A stretch of 64,000 nt of DNA from Chitinophagales bacterium (lineage in GTDB: Bacteria > Bacteroidota > Bacteroidia > Chitinophagales > UBA10324): NCBI GenBank assembly GCA_019694975.1, contig JAIBAY010000010.1, forward strand, positions 61,270 through 125,269, read 5' to 3'. A model generated the notes under the pieces. That model saw nothing but the letters and a program-made list of their open reading frames with translations. It was not told the DNA's origin and did no database searches. This document shows positions 38,948 to 47,737 of the stretch, piece after piece (position 1 is the stretch's first letter; every line of letters starts with the position of its first letter). Both the position numbers and the translations under genes were made by a program.

Positions 38948-39979
38948 TTACTTGGATGATTGTGTTAACGAATTCAATTCTTTCTGCGCCGGTTCATAAC
39001 CAGGCCTCAAAGTTAATGACTGCCGGAAATCCGCCATAGCCTGTTCGGTATTTCCTTTTTCCCTGGAGCAAAGTCCGCGATAGTAATACGCTTCCGCATA
39101 AGCGGGTTTCACCTTGACGGCAAAATCAAACATGCGGTATGCTTTGTCGATTGAATCCTGCAGGATATAAATATAACCGAGGTTGAAATAAGCGGATTCA
39201 TATTGAGGGTTAACCCTGATCAGTGACTGGTAAGTTGACTTTGCTTTTTCATTTTCTCCGTGTTCCTGGTAAAACATTCCTTTTGCATAGTAAGCTTCCG
39301 CCGTGGTGCTGTCGATGCGTATGGCATTGTCGAAATACTGCGGCGCCGCAGATGATTTTTTCTTGCCGGTGAGCAGGCCAAGTTGCATGAATCCGTCATA
39401 AAAATCAGGCTTTACCTGCACCGATCGCTGAAAAGAATTGATCGCACGTGCGGTATCTCCCATTTCTTTAAAATTGAGTCCGCGGATGAACCAGGTTTCA
39501 AAGTTGTCTTTGCCGAGTTCCTGAACACGCAGCAACTGTTCCATGGAGGCTTTGTAGTCTTTTTTATAAAAATAGACCTTGCTCAGTTTAATCAGCGCAT
39601 CGAGGTTGTCCGGGTCGCTGCGGATGACATGTCTAAAAGCATCAATGGCGCCGTCGGCAGAACCGCCTTTAAGGTAGATATCCGCTATCGCGAAAAAATA
39701 TTTCGCATTGGCAGAGTCGAGGGAAATGGCAGCAGACATGTCGCGGTAAGCAGCGTTGATATTGCCGAGTTGCAAAAAGACATTACTCCTGAGAAAATGC
39801 AGTTCGGCATTTTTCGGCTCCGCATTTATCTTAGTGGTGAGGGCCCGTATCTGCGGATCCGTGCTGTCTTTACCGGCAAGGGAATCGATTGTTGCTTTTT
39901 GTACGGCATCATTTGTATGCTGACAGGAAACTGCCATCAGCAGAAAAATGAACAGCATTGCCGGCCATCCTGATTTCAT
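38948..39979 (-). CDS. TPR-repeat lipoprotein
   Basis: A 343-residue protein with a lipoprotein signal (MKSGWPAMLFIFLLMAVSC; Cys at residue 19) followed by about eight tetratricopeptide repeats (for example ALIKLSKVYFYKKDYKASMEQLL, AINSFQRSVQVKPDFYDGFMQLG and AYYYRGLCSREKGNTEQAMADF). It is probably anchored in the outer or inner membrane as a protein-interaction scaffold. It is the first gene of the thrS-infC-rpmI-rplT run. The partner is unknown. Confidence 0.88.
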   Translation of the reverse strand: MKSGWPAMLFIFLLMAVSCQHTNDAVQKATIDSLAGKDSTDPQIRALTTKINAEPKNAELHFLRSNVFLQLGNINAAYRDMSAAISLDSANAKYFFAIADIYLKGGSADGAIDAFRHVIRSDPDNLDALIKLSKVYFYKKDYKASMEQLLRVQELGKDNFETWFIRGLNFKEMGDTARAINSFQRSVQVKPDFYDGFMQLGLLTGKKKSSAAPQYFDNAIRIDSTTAEAYYAKGMFYQEHGENEKAKSTYQSLIRVNPQYESAYFNLGYIYILQDSIDKAYRMFDFAVKVKPAYAEAYYYRGLCSREKGNTEQAMADFRQSLTLRPGYEPAQKELNSLTQSSK

Positions 39980-40037
39980 ATGATTGCAATATTTATGCAG
40001 GCGGTAGACTGGTTTGCCGGGTGGGAATCACTATGCA

Positions 40038-40331
40038 TCAGTTAAAAACCATCTTTGGCATCAACCCGAGTGCATTTTCAAAAATGAAAAGCTGATCAAT
40101 ATCGTAAGTATAATAATTGCTGATAGGAAATGATTCAATGATGTTGATTGCTTCCGCCTCATCTTTGGCATTCAGCGTAATCCATCCCTTGGTTCGTTCC
40201 ATATTCACACCATATGTTTCAATCACCTCTTTGAGCAGTAATTCATTTACTATTTCGCGATGCTCCGGAATCAGCTTCCAGAAGTGTTCATCGAGCTCGA
40301 GCAGGTAAAAGGTAATGAGGTATTTGTTCAT
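40038..40331 (-). CDS. Small alpha/beta hypothetical protein (muconolactone-isomerase/YCII-like fold)
   Basis: A 97-residue protein: strand MNKYLITFYLLEL, helix EHREIVNELLLKEVIETYGV, strand KGWITLNAKDEAEAINIIESFPI, then YYTYDIDQLFIFE. The strand-helix-strand-helix-strand plan resembles the ferredoxin-like muconolactone isomerase/YCII families, but no catalytic residues can be assigned. ATG 40331 is supported by the TATATTTG box just upstream; a longer frame from 40478 lacks any sign of coding. It lies downstream of the Arc-like gene on the same strand. Confidence 0.6.
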   Translation of the reverse strand: MNKYLITFYLLELDEHFWKLIPEHREIVNELLLKEVIETYGVNMERTKGWITLNAKDEAEAINIIESFPISNYYTYDIDQLFIFENALGLMPKMVFN

Positions 40332-40347
40332 TCGATGGTGCTTCAGG

Positions 40348-40355
40348 CAAATATA
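40348..40355 (-). promoter_or_regulatory. Candidate -7 box for the 97-aa protein
   Basis: Minus-strand TATATTTG matches TAnnTTTG and ends 16 bases before ATG 40331. Confidence 0.4.
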
Positions 40356-40491
40356 TTCCAGATAATTGTGTTTAGGAAAAATAATAGCGACTTGCAACCG
40401 GCAGTGAACAGGTGTTCCCATTATGAAAAATGGTTGACACAGATTCAGTGAAGAGGCGGCGAAATGAAGGGTACACAACAGGAAGGAATCA

Positions 40492-40665
40492 TTATTTCTT
40501 TTGTGCTGACTTATTTTTGCTGCGACCGCTATCCGTCAATGATTTCTGCAGCAAATATTCAATCTGTCCATTCACGCTGCGGAATTCATCAGCCGCCCAC
40601 TTCTCCAGCTCTTTGAGCGTGTCGGGATTGATGCGTAATACAAAAGCTTTTTTGTCAGCAGGCAT
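40492..40665 (-). CDS. Arc-type ribbon-helix-helix DNA-binding protein
   Basis: A 57-residue protein: MPADKKAFVLRINPDTLKEL, then EKWAADEFRSVNGQIEYLL and a basic tail ending SAQKK. The strand KAFVLRI followed by two helices is the ribbon-helix-helix plan of Arc/MetJ repressors, which act as dimers and contact operators through the strand. It is encoded 89 bases downstream of the SPFH gene on the same strand. A perfect 11-bp palindrome (40702-40735) lies between the two genes and another spans the SPFH transcript start, so repression of this locus by the protein is plausible inference. Confidence 0.8.
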   Translation of the reverse strand: MPADKKAFVLRINPDTLKELEKWAADEFRSVNGQIEYLLQKSLTDSGRSKNKSAQKK

Positions 40666-40701
40666 GATTACATCGTAATTCTGAAATGAAGTTCAGGAAA
40701 A

Positions 40702-40735
40702 TATGAACTGCACTCCGTTGGAAATGCAGTTCATA
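40702..40735. promoter_or_regulatory. 11-bp perfect inverted repeat between SPFH and Arc-like genes
   Basis: TATGAACTGCA and TGCAGTTCATA surround a 12-base loop that contains a nested TCC/GGA pair. It is either an operator for the downstream ribbon-helix-helix protein or a terminator/processing hairpin after the SPFH gene. No T run follows on the minus strand beyond a short TTTTC, so termination is not strongly indicated. Confidence 0.55.
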
Positions 40736-40754
40736 AAAAGTAATTACAGGCAGG

Positions 40755-41609
40755 TCAAGCGTATAACGTACCCGTATTGAGCACCGGGCTGACATTCTTA
40801 TCACCACATAACACTACGAGCAGGTTGCTGACCATCGCGGCTTTTCTTTCTTCATCCAGCTGTACGATTTCCTTTTCAGAAAGCCTTGCCAGTGCCATCT
40901 CTACCATACCAACAGCACCTTCTACAATCAGCTTGCGGGCGGAAACTACTGCTGAAGCCTGTTGACGCTGCAACATGGCACCGGCAATTTCCGGTGCATA
41001 GGCGAGGTGGCTGATACGCGCTTCACTCACGATGATGCCGGCCTGTGATAACCGCTCATTCAATTCATTCACGAGCATCTCATTCACTTTGTCGCCGCCG
41101 CCGCGAAGCGTAACTGTGGCATTTTCATCTTCAGCAAAGTCATACGGACAAGTGCCGGCCAGGTGACGTACCGCTGCTTCACTTTGTATGGCAACAAACT
41201 GCTCGTAGTTGTTCACTTCATACAGTGCTTTGGCAGTGTCTACCACATTCCATACAATGACGGCCGCTATTTCGATCGGGTTGCCGATTTTATCATTCAC
41301 CTTCAGCGGCTGACCATTCAGGTTGCGCGCACGGAGTGAAACATGCTGACGGGCGAAAAACGGATTGGCCCACAACAGCCCGTTCTGCTTGGTTGTGCCT
41401 GCATACTTCCCAAAAAGTGTGAGCGCTTTCGCATCATTGGGGTTGACAATGAAAATTCCTTTAACAATCAATACAAAAGCAAGGATAAAAGGAATGGCTG
41501 CCAAAGGCATTTCATTGATTAGCAGAAAGACCAAAACAGCAAGGCAACCTGCCGCAACGCCAATCATCAGGAATCCTGAACTGGCGGTAAAATTTTTTTC
41601 CTGTATCAT
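40755..41609 (-). CDS. SPFH/Band 7 domain membrane protein
   Basis: A 284-residue protein with two hydrophobic segments at residues about 14-32 and 34-53, followed by an SPFH domain ([29 protein letters not shown] ... [47 protein letters not shown]) and a helical tail ([50 protein letters not shown]). Such proteins oligomerise on membranes as scaffolds or protease regulators. Start ATG 41609 follows A-rich sequence, and a TTG-N21-TATCTTTG promoter lies upstream. An Arc-type repressor gene follows. Confidence 0.92.
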   Translation of the reverse strand: MIQEKNFTASSGFLMIGVAAGCLAVLVFLLINEMPLAAIPFILAFVLIVKGIFIVNPNDAKALTLFGKYAGTTKQNGLLWANPFFARQHVSLRARNLNGQPLKVNDKIGNPIEIAAVIVWNVVDTAKALYEVNNYEQFVAIQSEAAVRHLAGTCPYDFAEDENATVTLRGGGDKVNEMLVNELNERLSQAGIIVSEARISHLAYAPEIAGAMLQRQQASAVVSARKLIVEGAVGMVEMALARLSEKEIVQLDEERKAAMVSNLLVVLCGDKNVSPVLNTGTLYA

Positions 41610-41620
41610 TTTTTTAGGGT

Positions 41621-41671
41621 TGATATTAAATTGATATCACAAAGATAGCACATCAAAATGATCTTCTGCAA
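41621..41671 (-). promoter_or_regulatory. Promoter and palindrome for the SPFH gene
   Basis: On the minus strand TTG (41671-41669), a 21-base spacer and TATCTTTG (41647-41640) fit the Bacteroidota -33/-7 consensus. The predicted start near 41633 lies inside the palindrome TGATAT-taaattg-ATATCA (41621-41639), a natural place for a repressor site. Confidence 0.55.
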
Positions 41672-41871
41672 GTTTTTTCGCAAATATTTTTTTGAGTGGA
41701 AGCAGCATCCGTTCCGGAGTACCTTGATTTACCTATTGGAGCATTTCAAAAAGTGGAAAGGGCGTGATACGGATGACGGATTCACTAATCTGCATTGCAT
41801 CTGCACCATATGCCAAATCGCTGAACGGTGCAGCCGTGCATTATCATTATCTGCATATCAGGGCGAACAGG

Positions 41872-41879
41872 TAAGTTTG
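41872..41879 (+). promoter_or_regulatory. Candidate -7 box for aat
   Basis: TAAGTTTG matches TAnnTTTG and ends 20 bases before ATG 41899. No -33 TTG is visible. Confidence 0.35.
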
Positions 41880-41898
41880 GCCAACCAATAATTTTACG

Positions 41899-42534
41899 AT
41901 GCGGTTGCTTACGAAGGAGCTGTGGTTTCCTGATCCGGAGCTCGCGGATACAGATGGCCTGCTTGCTATCGGAGGCGACCTTTCCACCGAAAGGCTGATG
42001 CTGGCCTATCGCAGCGGCATCTTTCCCTGGTTTATTCAGGAAGGTATGATCTTTTGGTTTTGCCCGCCGGAACGAATGGTATTATTTCCCGATGAGCTTC
42101 ATATAAGCAGAAGCATGCAACAGTTAATGCGGTCGGGCAGGTTTCGCACAACAGCAAATCAGGCATTCAACCGCGTTATTCGCTTATGTGCTCAGGTGCA
42201 TGCACAGCAGCATGCGGGCACATGGATCAATGATGATTTTATCAGGGCATACCAAAAACTTTTTGAAGCGGGTCATGCCACCTCCGTTGAATGCTGGCAT
42301 CAGCAACAACTGGCGGGAGGTCTATATGGTATCACCATCGGAAGGATATTTTGCGGCGAAAGTATGTTTGCGCTGCAGCCTAACGCATCCAAGACGGCAT
42401 TGATTGCACTATGCCGGAGCGGAAAGTACAGTATGATTGATTGCCAGGTGGAGACTGCTCACCTGTCCAGCATGGGTGCCAGGAAAATCAGCCGTGCCGA
42501 ATATTTGAAATTATTACAACAGTCAGGGCATTAA
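41899..42534 (+). CDS. aat: Leucyl/phenylalanyl-tRNA-protein transferase
   Basis: A 211-residue transferase that adds Leu or Phe from tRNA to N-terminal Arg/Lys of proteins, marking them for ClpS/ClpAP (N-end rule). Signatures are FPDPELADTDGLLAIGGDLSTERLMLAYRSGIFPW, IFWFCPPERMVLFPDELHISRSM, HAGTWINDDFIRAYQKL, HATSVECWHQQQLAGGLYGITIGRIFCGESMF and the C-terminal IDCQVETAHLSSMGARKISRAEYL. Its last 4 bases overlap the end of the convergent DDAH-like gene. Confidence 0.96.
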   Translation: MRLLTKELWFPDPELADTDGLLAIGGDLSTERLMLAYRSGIFPWFIQEGMIFWFCPPERMVLFPDELHISRSMQQLMRSGRFRTTANQAFNRVIRLCAQVHAQQHAGTWINDDFIRAYQKLFEAGHATSVECWHQQQLAGGLYGITIGRIFCGESMFALQPNASKTALIALCRSGKYSMIDCQVETAHLSSMGARKISRAEYLKLLQQSGH

Positions 42535-43286
42535 AACCTAAGCGATAAACAAGTAAGACCACCATCCATCTTTTCAAATTCCGACATCTCCAGTTCCAGT
42601 GGATGAAAGCCGGCCCGCAGCAATACTGCTTTCACGCGACCAAACCCTGCAGGCATAATCAGGTGCCCGTTTATCATCAGGCAGTTAGCGGCATACAAAT
42701 CTTTCTCTTCTACCACGATCACATTGAATGCACGGAAGGCTTCCAATGCAGCCATGCCGGCCGAAGCAAGCAGGTAGTTGTTACCTAGGTAATTCACCTC
42801 CGTTTTTAAATGCAGGGAATTGGTTACTGGAATCAGCGTGCTGGAATACCCATATTTTTGGAGGAATGCGCTTAGCTGCAATCCACCTTCCTTATTGGTG
42901 CGTGCAGTAATGCCGATATAGAAATGACGGTTTACCTGCAGCACATCACCGCCTTCCAAAGTGCCCGGCGGCTGAATGAAATGCAATGTCCTGTGTGGTT
43001 GTAAAATCTGTTGCATCGTCAACACCTCTCCTCTTCTTGAAGGGGCGCCCGGATTGGCAATGATGGCAGCTTCGGGAATGATTACGGCAGTATCTTCCAC
43101 AAAACAACTGTCGGGAAAAGATTCATCGGCATCCAGTACGGTTACCTCCAGCCCGCATTGAATCAATGCCTGGACATATTGCCTGTGCTGTTCGAGTGTA
43201 AGTTGAAGATCAGGTGGCCCGAGATGTGCAGACGTAAGTCCATGCACATAATTCTTACAAGGTGTGCGGGTAATGGCATGCTGAAA
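42531..43286 (-). CDS. Dimethylarginine dimethylaminohydrolase/amidinotransferase-like enzyme
   Basis: A 251-residue guanidine-modifying enzyme of the DDAH type: opening motif FQHAITRTPCKNYVHGLT, substrate-binding DSCFVEDTAVI, NPGAPSRRGE, PGTLEGGDVL, the catalytic His region SLHLKTEVNYLG and the nucleophilic Cys in GGLTCLSLRF at the very C-terminus. DDAH hydrolyses methylarginines to citrulline and an amine; a different guanidine substrate is possible. ATG 43286 matches the usual N-terminus; an upstream ATG at 43322 gives 12 extra residues. It is convergent with aat, with a 4-base overlap. Confidence 0.88.
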   Translation of the reverse strand, partial: FQHAITRTPCKNYVHGLTSAHLGPPDLQLTLEQHRQYVQALIQCGLEVTVLDADESFPDSCFVEDTAVIIPEAAIIANPGAPSRRGEVLTMQQILQPHRTLHFIQPPGTLEGGDVLQVNRHFYIGITARTNKEGGLQLSAFLQKYGYSSTLIPVTNSLHLKTEVNYLGNNYLLASAGMAALEAFRAFNVIVVEEKDLYAANCLMINGHLIMPAGFGRVKAVLLRAGFHPLELEMSEFEKMDGGLTCLSLRF

Positions 43287-43578
43287 CATAGCAGTAAAGA
43301 TAAATTGAATTGTGATAGGCAAGGTTGCATTTGCCGGTGCATCGAAACTGCCTGATCTTCGGATAAAATCACTTCAATGGCATTCAGCAATTAATTACCA
43401 TGGTGCTGAACCGCCGGATGAAAAAAGCAGATATATCATGACCATGCCAATTTCAATAGTACAAGCTTGAATTAGAAAGCTTCCATTGTGAACCTAATAA
43501 ATCATAGCGGGAACCGCTCACGCGGATATTGCAAAGCCTTCAAACCATACCGGTACTGTTAAAAGCAGCATATTGCTT

Positions 43579-43646
43579 TATATTTGCCCAATGCTTCAGT
43601 GCTATACGAAACATAGCACGCCCGATGGCGTAATGGTTAGCCGGGC
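43579..43646 (+). promoter_or_regulatory. Promoter box and two-hairpin leader of the MopE-repeat gene
   Basis: TATATTTG (43579-43586) matches TAnnTTTG. The predicted leader of about 175 bases to ATG 43769 opens with two adjacent stem-loops: GTGCTAT-acgaaac-ATAGCAC (43599-43619) and GCCCG...CGGGC (43620-43646). Neither is followed by a T run, so a regulatory or stabilising leader is more likely than a terminator. Confidence 0.4.
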
Positions 43647-43768
43647 TCACAGAAAACGCATAACACGCCTTAATTAGAATCAAACAGAACACACTGTTTA
43701 AAATTATCTGCATGTCAAACTTTTTTACCACGGGCATTCTCCGCCTAACCCTGCAACGGATACTGCCA

Positions 43769-46700
43769 ATGAACAACCGCTTTAAGATACTCGCACTCTT
43801 TTGTTCGGTTTTGCTGATGGATGAAGGTGCTTTGCTTGCTCAAAATGTTCCGGTTAAGGAATGGGACAGAAGCTTTGGCGGATCCAAGACCGATGAAATG
43901 TATGTCATCATACAGACCAATGATGGTGGTTACCTTTTGGGTGGCGATTCTGATTCTCCTGTCAGCGGACAAAAATCACAGGGCAGCCAGGGTTATAGTG
44001 ATTACTGGATTGTGAAGACAGATGCGCTTGGCAACAAGCAATGGGATAAGCGCTTTGGCGGTAATTCAAAAGAAGAACTCTTCACAGTACTGCAGACGCC
44101 CGACAACGGTTACCTGTTAGGCGGATGGTCTATGTCGAATATAAACGGTGATCAGACACAAGCCAGCCGTGGAGGCAGCGATTACTGGATTATCAGGATA
44201 GATGAGAATGGCAATAAACTATGGGATAAGCGTTATGGCGGGCCCGGGGACGATGAGTTGCGTTCCATGACAGCCACGGCTGACGGAGGTTACATTTTTG
44301 CAGGGGAGTCAACATCAGGGATTGGAGGTGAAAAATCACAGAGCAACCATGGTGAGTTTGATGTGTGGGTGGTGAAAACAGACGTTAACGGCAACCTGCA
44401 GTGGGATGATTCTTATGGAGGCCTGCTTGACGACAGGCTGAATGCCATTCAGCAAACCGCTGATGGCGGATACATCATTGGCGCATGGACCATTTCACCG
44501 GTTGGCTTTGATGTGACGCAACCCGGCAGAGGATCATCGGACATGTGGCTGATTAAGACAGATGGCAATGGTGTGAAACAGTGGGATGGCCGTTATGGCG
44601 GGAATGACAATGAGTATTTATATGCACTCGATCAGACGAATGATGGAGGATTTATCCTGGCAGGATACACTCGTTCCAATGTCAATGGTGAAGTGTCTGT
44701 TCCGGGAAAAGGCGGTTTTGATTTCTGGATCGTGAAAACAGACGGTAATGGGATTAAGCTCTGGGATAAACGATATGGCGGACAACTGGACGAAAAAGGA
44801 AAGTCCATTTTCCAGACCAGTGACGGCGGATTTATTATGGGAGGATGGTCAGAATCGTTAATCAGCGGCGATAAGTCACAGGATACACGAGGCGCAACCG
44901 ATTACTGGCTCGTGAGAATGGACGCCGCAGGCAATAAAATCTGGGACATTGACTTTGGTGCTACCAATGAAGAACGATTGCATGATGTGCCGCAAACAAG
45001 CGATGGCGGGTTTATTATCGGCGGCCATTCTTATTCAGGAAAGAACGGAGATAAATCGCAAGCCAATAATGGCATTGACGATTACTGGATTGTGAAAGTT
45101 TCGGCAGAAGCAAATAATCAGACATTTTATGCAGATGATGATGGCGATGGGTTTGGTGATGCTGCGTCAGACACACTGGCACTGACGGCGCCGCAGGGAT
45201 ATGTGAGTAACAACACCGACTGCAACGATGCCAATGCTGCTATCCGCCCTGATGCCGCAGAAATTTGCAATGCAGGTATTGATGACAACTGCAACGGATT
45301 CGCTGATGATGCGGACCCGGCTGTTACAGGACAAACCGCCTACTATACCGACAATGACCTTGATAATTATGGAACCGGCACTGCCTTATTCGCTTGTATT
45401 CCACCGGCAGGTACGGCCCTGCAAGACAATGATTGCGATGACAATATTGCCAGCGTTCATCCGGGTGCCGCGGAAATATGTAATGCGGGTATTGATGACA
45501 ACTGTAATGGATTTGCTGATGATGCGGATCCGGCTGTCACAGGACAAACCTCCTACTATACCGACAATGACCTTGATAGTTACGGAACAGGCGCCGCTTT
45601 ATTCGCTTGTATTCAACCTGCAGGTACGGCCCTGCAAGACAATGATTGCGATGACAATAATACCAGCATTCATCCGGGTGCCGTGGAAATATGTGATGCC
45701 GGCATTGATGATAACTGCAATGGATTAGCAGATGATGCCGACCCGGCTGTTACAGGACAAACCTCCTACTATACCGACAATGACCTTGATAGTTACGGAA
45801 CAGGCACCGCCTTATTCGCTTGTATTCAACCTGCAGGTACGGCCCTGCAAGACAATGATTGCGATGACAATAATACCAGCATTCATCCGGGTGCCGTGGA
45901 AATATGTGATGCCGGCATTGATGATAACTGCAATGGATTAGCAGATGATGCCGACCCTGAAATCATAGGACAGGGCACTTATTTTACGGATAATGATCAA
46001 GATACTTATGGAGCCGGCATTGGCATCACAGCATGTTTGCAGCCTGCTTTTACCTCCGTCTCTTCCGGTGATTGCAACGACAACAATGCAGCAGTGAACC
46101 CTGGCGTATATGATCAGTGCAATGGCATAGATGATAACTGCAATTTTGTTACGGATGAAAATCCATTGCCAGTACCTGTTGTGACACCGTCGGGAACCGT
46201 TGTTGCCTGCACCGGAGAGAATGTAGAGCTTACAACAACTTTTGATCCATCGTTGAGTTATCAATGGTATAAGGCTAATGCATTGCAGAATGGCGCAACA
46301 GGCAATACCTATTCAACCACGAAAGCCGGAAATTTTCTCGTGAAAGTGAGTACCGTTGCGGGCTGCACAGCTACTTCAGCAACCACCGTCATCAACCGTA
46401 TTGATAAGCCGCTTGCAGTAGTCACTCCGCTGGGCAATCTTGATATTTGCGGAACAGGTTCCGTTGACTTGCAGGCCAATCAAGGTGCGTCACTACTTTA
46501 CCAATGGAAAAAAGGCAGCACGCTGCTTGCCGGCGCCACAAACAGTTTATACACTGCTACCTCCAAGGGTAGTTATCGGGTTGTCGTGACCAATGAAGGA
46601 GGGTGTGTAAAAACATCCACCATTACTAAGGTGACCTCTTCCTGCAAAGCATCTTCATTGAATGATCCGATTGAAAATGGAAAGATGTCTGTTTATCCTA

Positions 46701-46936
46701 ACCCTGCCAGCGGCCATGTGATGGTTGATGCGCGGTTTCAACAAATGGCGGAAGAAGAAGCAACAATTGAACTGTCGGATCTGATGGGCCGCATCGTGTA
46801 CATGGAAAACAGGATAGTGTCAGAAGGCGTGCTTCAGTTTGATCTTGTATTTGATCACAACCTGTTGCCGGGCACCTATCTTGTTAAAGTGCAGTTAGCT
46901 GATCAGGTGCTGGTGAAAATGCTGTTGGTGCAATAG
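43769..46936 (+). CDS. T9SS-exported propeller/MopE-repeat surface protein
   Basis: A 1055-residue secreted protein. A signal peptide (MNNRFKILALFCSVLLMDEGALLAQ) is followed by about seven ~60-residue repeats of the form W-D-[KR]-x-[FY]-G-G ... DGGY-[LI]-[LI]-G-G ... SDYWI-[VI]-K-x-D (about 28-445). Five 71-residue MopE-type metal-binding units come next (about 450-795: EICNAGIDDNCNGFADDADP, YYTDNDLDxYG, DNDCDDN), then two Ig-like domains (about 804-955) and a T9SS sorting domain (VYPNPASGHVMVDARF ... LPGTYLVKVQL). The Asp/Asn/Cys-rich MopE units probably bind Ca2+ or copper; the function is unknown. ATG 43769 begins the signal peptide; an in-frame ATG at 43712 adds 19 residues. Confidence 0.87.
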   Translation: MNNRFKILALFCSVLLMDEGALLAQNVPVKEWDRSFGGSKTDEMYVIIQTNDGGYLLGGDSDSPVSGQKSQGSQGYSDYWIVKTDALGNKQWDKRFGGNSKEELFTVLQTPDNGYLLGGWSMSNINGDQTQASRGGSDYWIIRIDENGNKLWDKRYGGPGDDELRSMTATADGGYIFAGESTSGIGGEKSQSNHGEFDVWVVKTDVNGNLQWDDSYGGLLDDRLNAIQQTADGGYIIGAWTISPVGFDVTQPGRGSSDMWLIKTDGNGVKQWDGRYGGNDNEYLYALDQTNDGGFILAGYTRSNVNGEVSVPGKGGFDFWIVKTDGNGIKLWDKRYGGQLDEKGKSIFQTSDGGFIMGGWSESLISGDKSQDTRGATDYWLVRMDAAGNKIWDIDFGATNEERLHDVPQTSDGGFIIGGHSYSGKNGDKSQANNGIDDYWIVKVSAEANNQTFYADDDGDGFGDAASDTLALTAPQGYVSNNTDCNDANAAIRPDAAEICNAGIDDNCNGFADDADPAVTGQTAYYTDNDLDNYGTGTALFACIPPAGTALQDNDCDDNIASVHPGAAEICNAGIDDNCNGFADDADPAVTGQTSYYTDNDLDSYGTGAALFACIQPAGTALQDNDCDDNNTSIHPGAVEICDAGIDDNCNGLADDADPAVTGQTSYYTDNDLDSYGTGTALFACIQPAGTALQDNDCDDNNTSIHPGAVEICDAGIDDNCNGLADDADPEIIGQGTYFTDNDQDTYGAGIGITACLQPAFTSVSSGDCNDNNAAVNPGVYDQCNGIDDNCNFVTDENPLPVPVVTPSGTVVACTGENVELTTTFDPSLSYQWYKANALQNGATGNTYSTTKAGNFLVKVSTVAGCTATSATTVINRIDKPLAVVTPLGNLDICGTGSVDLQANQGASLLYQWKKGSTLLAGATNSLYTATSKGSYRVVVTNEGGCVKTSTITKVTSSCKASSLNDPIENGKMSVYPNPASGHVMVDARFQQMAEEEATIELSDLMGRIVYMENRIVSEGVLQFDLVFDHNLLPGTYLVKVQLADQVLVKMLLVQ
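45259..46160 (+). repeat. Tandem 213-bp in-gene repeats (MopE units)
   Basis: The marker word GGAAATATG, or a close variant, recurs at 45259, 45472, 45685 and 45898, an exact 213-base (71-codon) period, with a divergent fifth unit near 46111. The stretch 45530-45742 and the next 213 bases differ at only three positions that I could find, so they arose by recent duplication or gene conversion. Confidence 0.9.
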
Positions 46937-47086
46937 TGAAAAGCTTCTCCATAAATCAACCATCCTTTTAACCTAACGCTGCGGAAGTATTGCAGCAACC
47001 ACGATTGCCTCCTCAGCAGGCAGATGCACAGACAGACGCGACAGAAATAAGTTTTTGTTCACAGTGCCGGATGCAATACCATAGTT

Positions 47087-47608
47087 TCATGTATGCAATT
47101 CATTCCTGTCTTTTTTCAGTGAACGCATCATCTCCGAGAAGCTTTGTTTGCGAACAAATGCGTTTATAGCCTGCGTAATGCGCTTTGCCTGTGTAGATGC
47201 CGACTTTGCATCTTCAATCCATTTCGAATAGTACCGGCGGTGCGACGGAGGTAAAGTATTGAAGTAAGCAAGCGCATCCGGCTCATCGGCAAGGCAGCTT
47301 AAGAGTGCGGGAGAAAGCTGTAAAGGCTTAGCATCTTCTTCCAGCCGTACCTTCAGTTTTTCACCTTTACGGATGCCGAGTTGCTTGCGCAGCGTACCAT
47401 TCAGCGGGAGAATAAAGTCGCCATTACCCATTGGCAGCAATGCTTTTTGCCTGATGGTCTGTCCGTTCAGATTTCCTTTTACCCGGAAAGATTTTTTGTT
47501 GCCCGGCCTGATCTTTTCTGCAATAGAGGAAGGAATAACGATATAGGTCCAGCCGGTTTTTTCTCCCTGCCGGTCAAACTTCAAGACGGTTGTATTAAAT
47601 TGAACCAT
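47087..47608 (-). CDS. DUF1905/YdeI-OmdA-type protein
   Basis: A 173-residue protein. Residues 1-95 form a DUF1905 barrel (FNTTVLKFDRQGEKTGWTYIVIP ... FRVKGNLNGQTIRQKALLPMGNGDFILPLNGTLRKQLGIRKGEKLKVRLEED). Residues about 105-170 are the OmdA/YdeI helical domain (ALAYFNTLPPSHRRYYSKWIEDAKSASTQAKRITQAI). The biochemical role of this family is not established. It is a monocistronic gene convergent with the T9SS protein gene. Confidence 0.88.
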   Translation of the reverse strand: MVQFNTTVLKFDRQGEKTGWTYIVIPSSIAEKIRPGNKKSFRVKGNLNGQTIRQKALLPMGNGDFILPLNGTLRKQLGIRKGEKLKVRLEEDAKPLQLSPALLSCLADEPDALAYFNTLPPSHRRYYSKWIEDAKSASTQAKRITQAINAFVRKQSFSEMMRSLKKDRNELHT

Positions 47609-47737
47609 GCGCCGATGAAAGCGTAAATTTTAGCAAATGCAGTGAGTCTCACAAACAAAAGTTGAAACAACCGATACGATAAATTTTTAATTTACACATT
47701 AAAAGAATTAATTTGTGATGCATCAATCTTATAAAAC

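Noticed and set aside
43619..43648. tRNA-like 5' half (D-arm-like 'GGCGTAATGGTTAGCC')
   Set aside because: No anticodon arm, T-loop (TTCGAAT) or closing acceptor strand follows; it is better described as a leader hairpin.
45228..45941. CRISPR-like tandem repeat
   Set aside because: The repeats are 213-base coding units in frame within one gene, not short repeats with unique spacers.
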